Shown one piece after another: positions 63,301 to 64,000 of a DNA stretch of 64,000 nucleotides (the stretch's first letter is position 1; every line of letters starts with the position of its first letter). The stretch is from Steinernema hermaphroditum (Eukaryota; Nematoda; Chromadorea; Rhabditida; Steinernematidae): positions 9,448,769 through 9,512,768 of the forward strand of contig CM059624.1 in NCBI GenBank assembly GCA_030435675.1, given 5' to 3'. The position numbers and the translations under genes were made by a program. A model generated the notes under the pieces. That model was given only the letters and a program-made list of their open reading frames with translations, made no database searches and was not told the DNA's origin.

Positions 63301-64000
63301 TACGGTGCTCTCTTTCAGCTGAAGTTCCGGAAGGTGGTCGACGTGAAGCGAGAAGAAGAGCTGGACGCGAAGCGCAAGAACGAGAAGTTCACCATCAGCG
63401 ACGACCACCCCGTCCGGAAGCTGCTGATGCGAATGCGGGAGCGCCACGAGGGGCGTCTTCTGCCCATCGGCGGCACGGAGCTCGGCGATGTCGAGCGGGG
63501 TCGGAAGCGGCCGCCCTTCGAGATGAATCGGACGCGCTCGACGCACTCGATGATCACTACGGTCGACGAGACGACCAGCCTCACCGGGAACTGCGTGGGC
63601 CGCGTCTCCCCGAAGATCCGCAAGAGGCCGCCGCTGATGAAGCGGCAAACGGTGGACGACGGCTTCTCCCTGGCCATGCGCTCCGGGCCCAGTGGGAGCT
63701 TCCCTAAGATCGGTGAGAGTCGCGAGTGCCTCATCGGCTTCCGCAAGGAGATGCGCCTCAAGTTCGAGACGATCCAGGAGAAGCTGAACAGCGTGGACAA
63801 GATCCAGGTGCAGCTCCAGAACCTCGAACGCCTGCTCTACGGGTTCCAAGGCAACCAGCTCTATGGCGGTGAGTCTCCAAGGACTCGAACACCCCTATCC
63901 TCTTTCAGGTCGATCTCCGTCGACGATCCCGATGGGCTCGACGCACGTCCTCAGCGAGCCGAGTCCCAACAACGAACGGCCGTCGACGCTATGGCCTCCG
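60359..64000 (+). CDS. egl-2: EAG-type voltage-gated potassium channel (KCNH1/EGL-2-like), 3' end missing
   Basis: Voltage-gated K+ channel of excitable cells. The start [20 protein letters not shown] is the EAG PAS-cap. The PAS domain follows ([35 protein letters not shown]). Membrane segments S1-S6 run from about 61.6 to 62.6 kb, with S4 [18 protein letters not shown]. The pore is [13 protein letters not shown]. The C-linker has [17 protein letters not shown] and [18 protein letters not shown]. The cyclic-nucleotide-binding homology domain follows ([32 protein letters not shown]). After YNLRHR and a variable region comes a C-terminal coiled coil ([20 protein letters not shown]). All domains are in order and intact; the coding region runs past the window end. 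The intron after the PAS core is about 490 nt; the others are short. The filter reads TVGFG where most animal EAGs have SVGFG. Confidence 0.95.

Overview
The window is eukaryotic and almost certainly nematode. Introns are mostly 35-60 nt with GT..(T)TTCAG borders, with a few of 400-1000 nt. Many genes have a splice-acceptor-like TTTCAG or TTTAG within a few to 25 nt of the start ATG, as expected for spliced-leader trans-splicing. Gene families fit too: a ground-like (GRL) hedgehog-related protein, an anion-type Cys-loop channel resembling nematode LGC proteins, a multi-Kunitz/EGF matrix protein and an EAG channel resembling EGL-2. The species cannot be named. Exon models were spliced by hand. 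For the genes where exon lengths were summed, the total is divisible by three.

Layout. 1-1.9 kb: 3' end of a lustrin-type cysteine-rich protein, then a secreted Pro/Gln-rich protein. 2.0-4.2 kb (-): flavin monooxygenase, converging on the previous gene. 7.1-8.9 kb (+): Cys-loop channel. 8.9-14.3 kb: repeat-rich gap with two large fold-back elements and smaller repeats. 14.3-15.1 kb (+): RMD-family TPR protein. 16.0-28.6 kb: mostly minus strand, with eS30, a BI-1-like membrane protein, an MRCK kinase, a paralogue of the BI-1-like gene, and eS12. 28.6-30.4 kb (+): HMG-CoA synthase. 32.6-35.0 kb (+): class A GPCR. 35.1-40.6 kb (-): MED4, complex I 75 kDa subunit and ZFPL1; the first two are spaced like an operon. 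41.2-43.9 kb: two REEP/DP1 paralogues facing each other across LINE-like remnants and nested inverted repeats. 45.8-51.4 kb (+): Kunitz/EGF protein with about twelve Kunitz modules. 51.7-58.4 kb: three small single-TM genes, a GRL gene, and a Merlin-type DNA transposon with terminal repeats and target duplication inserted beside a poly(A) signal. 60.4 kb to the end (+): EAG-type K+ channel, cut by the window edge.

Housekeeping genes (eS12, eS30, complex I, MED4, ZFPL1, HMG-CoA synthase) alternate with neuronal or cuticle-type genes (channels, GPCR, Kunitz/EGF, GRL). The first and last few kilobases and the 33-35 and 46-64 kb stretches look clearly more GC-rich than the middle. No tRNA, rRNA or CRISPR array was recognised. 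The points most worth checking are a shortened FUBI part on eS30, two probable GC-AG introns, a block of Kunitz-like modules with non-standard cysteine spacing, a recurrent TAC(C/G)GTA word in introns, the Merlin copy, and tandem or inverted paralogue pairs beside repeats.
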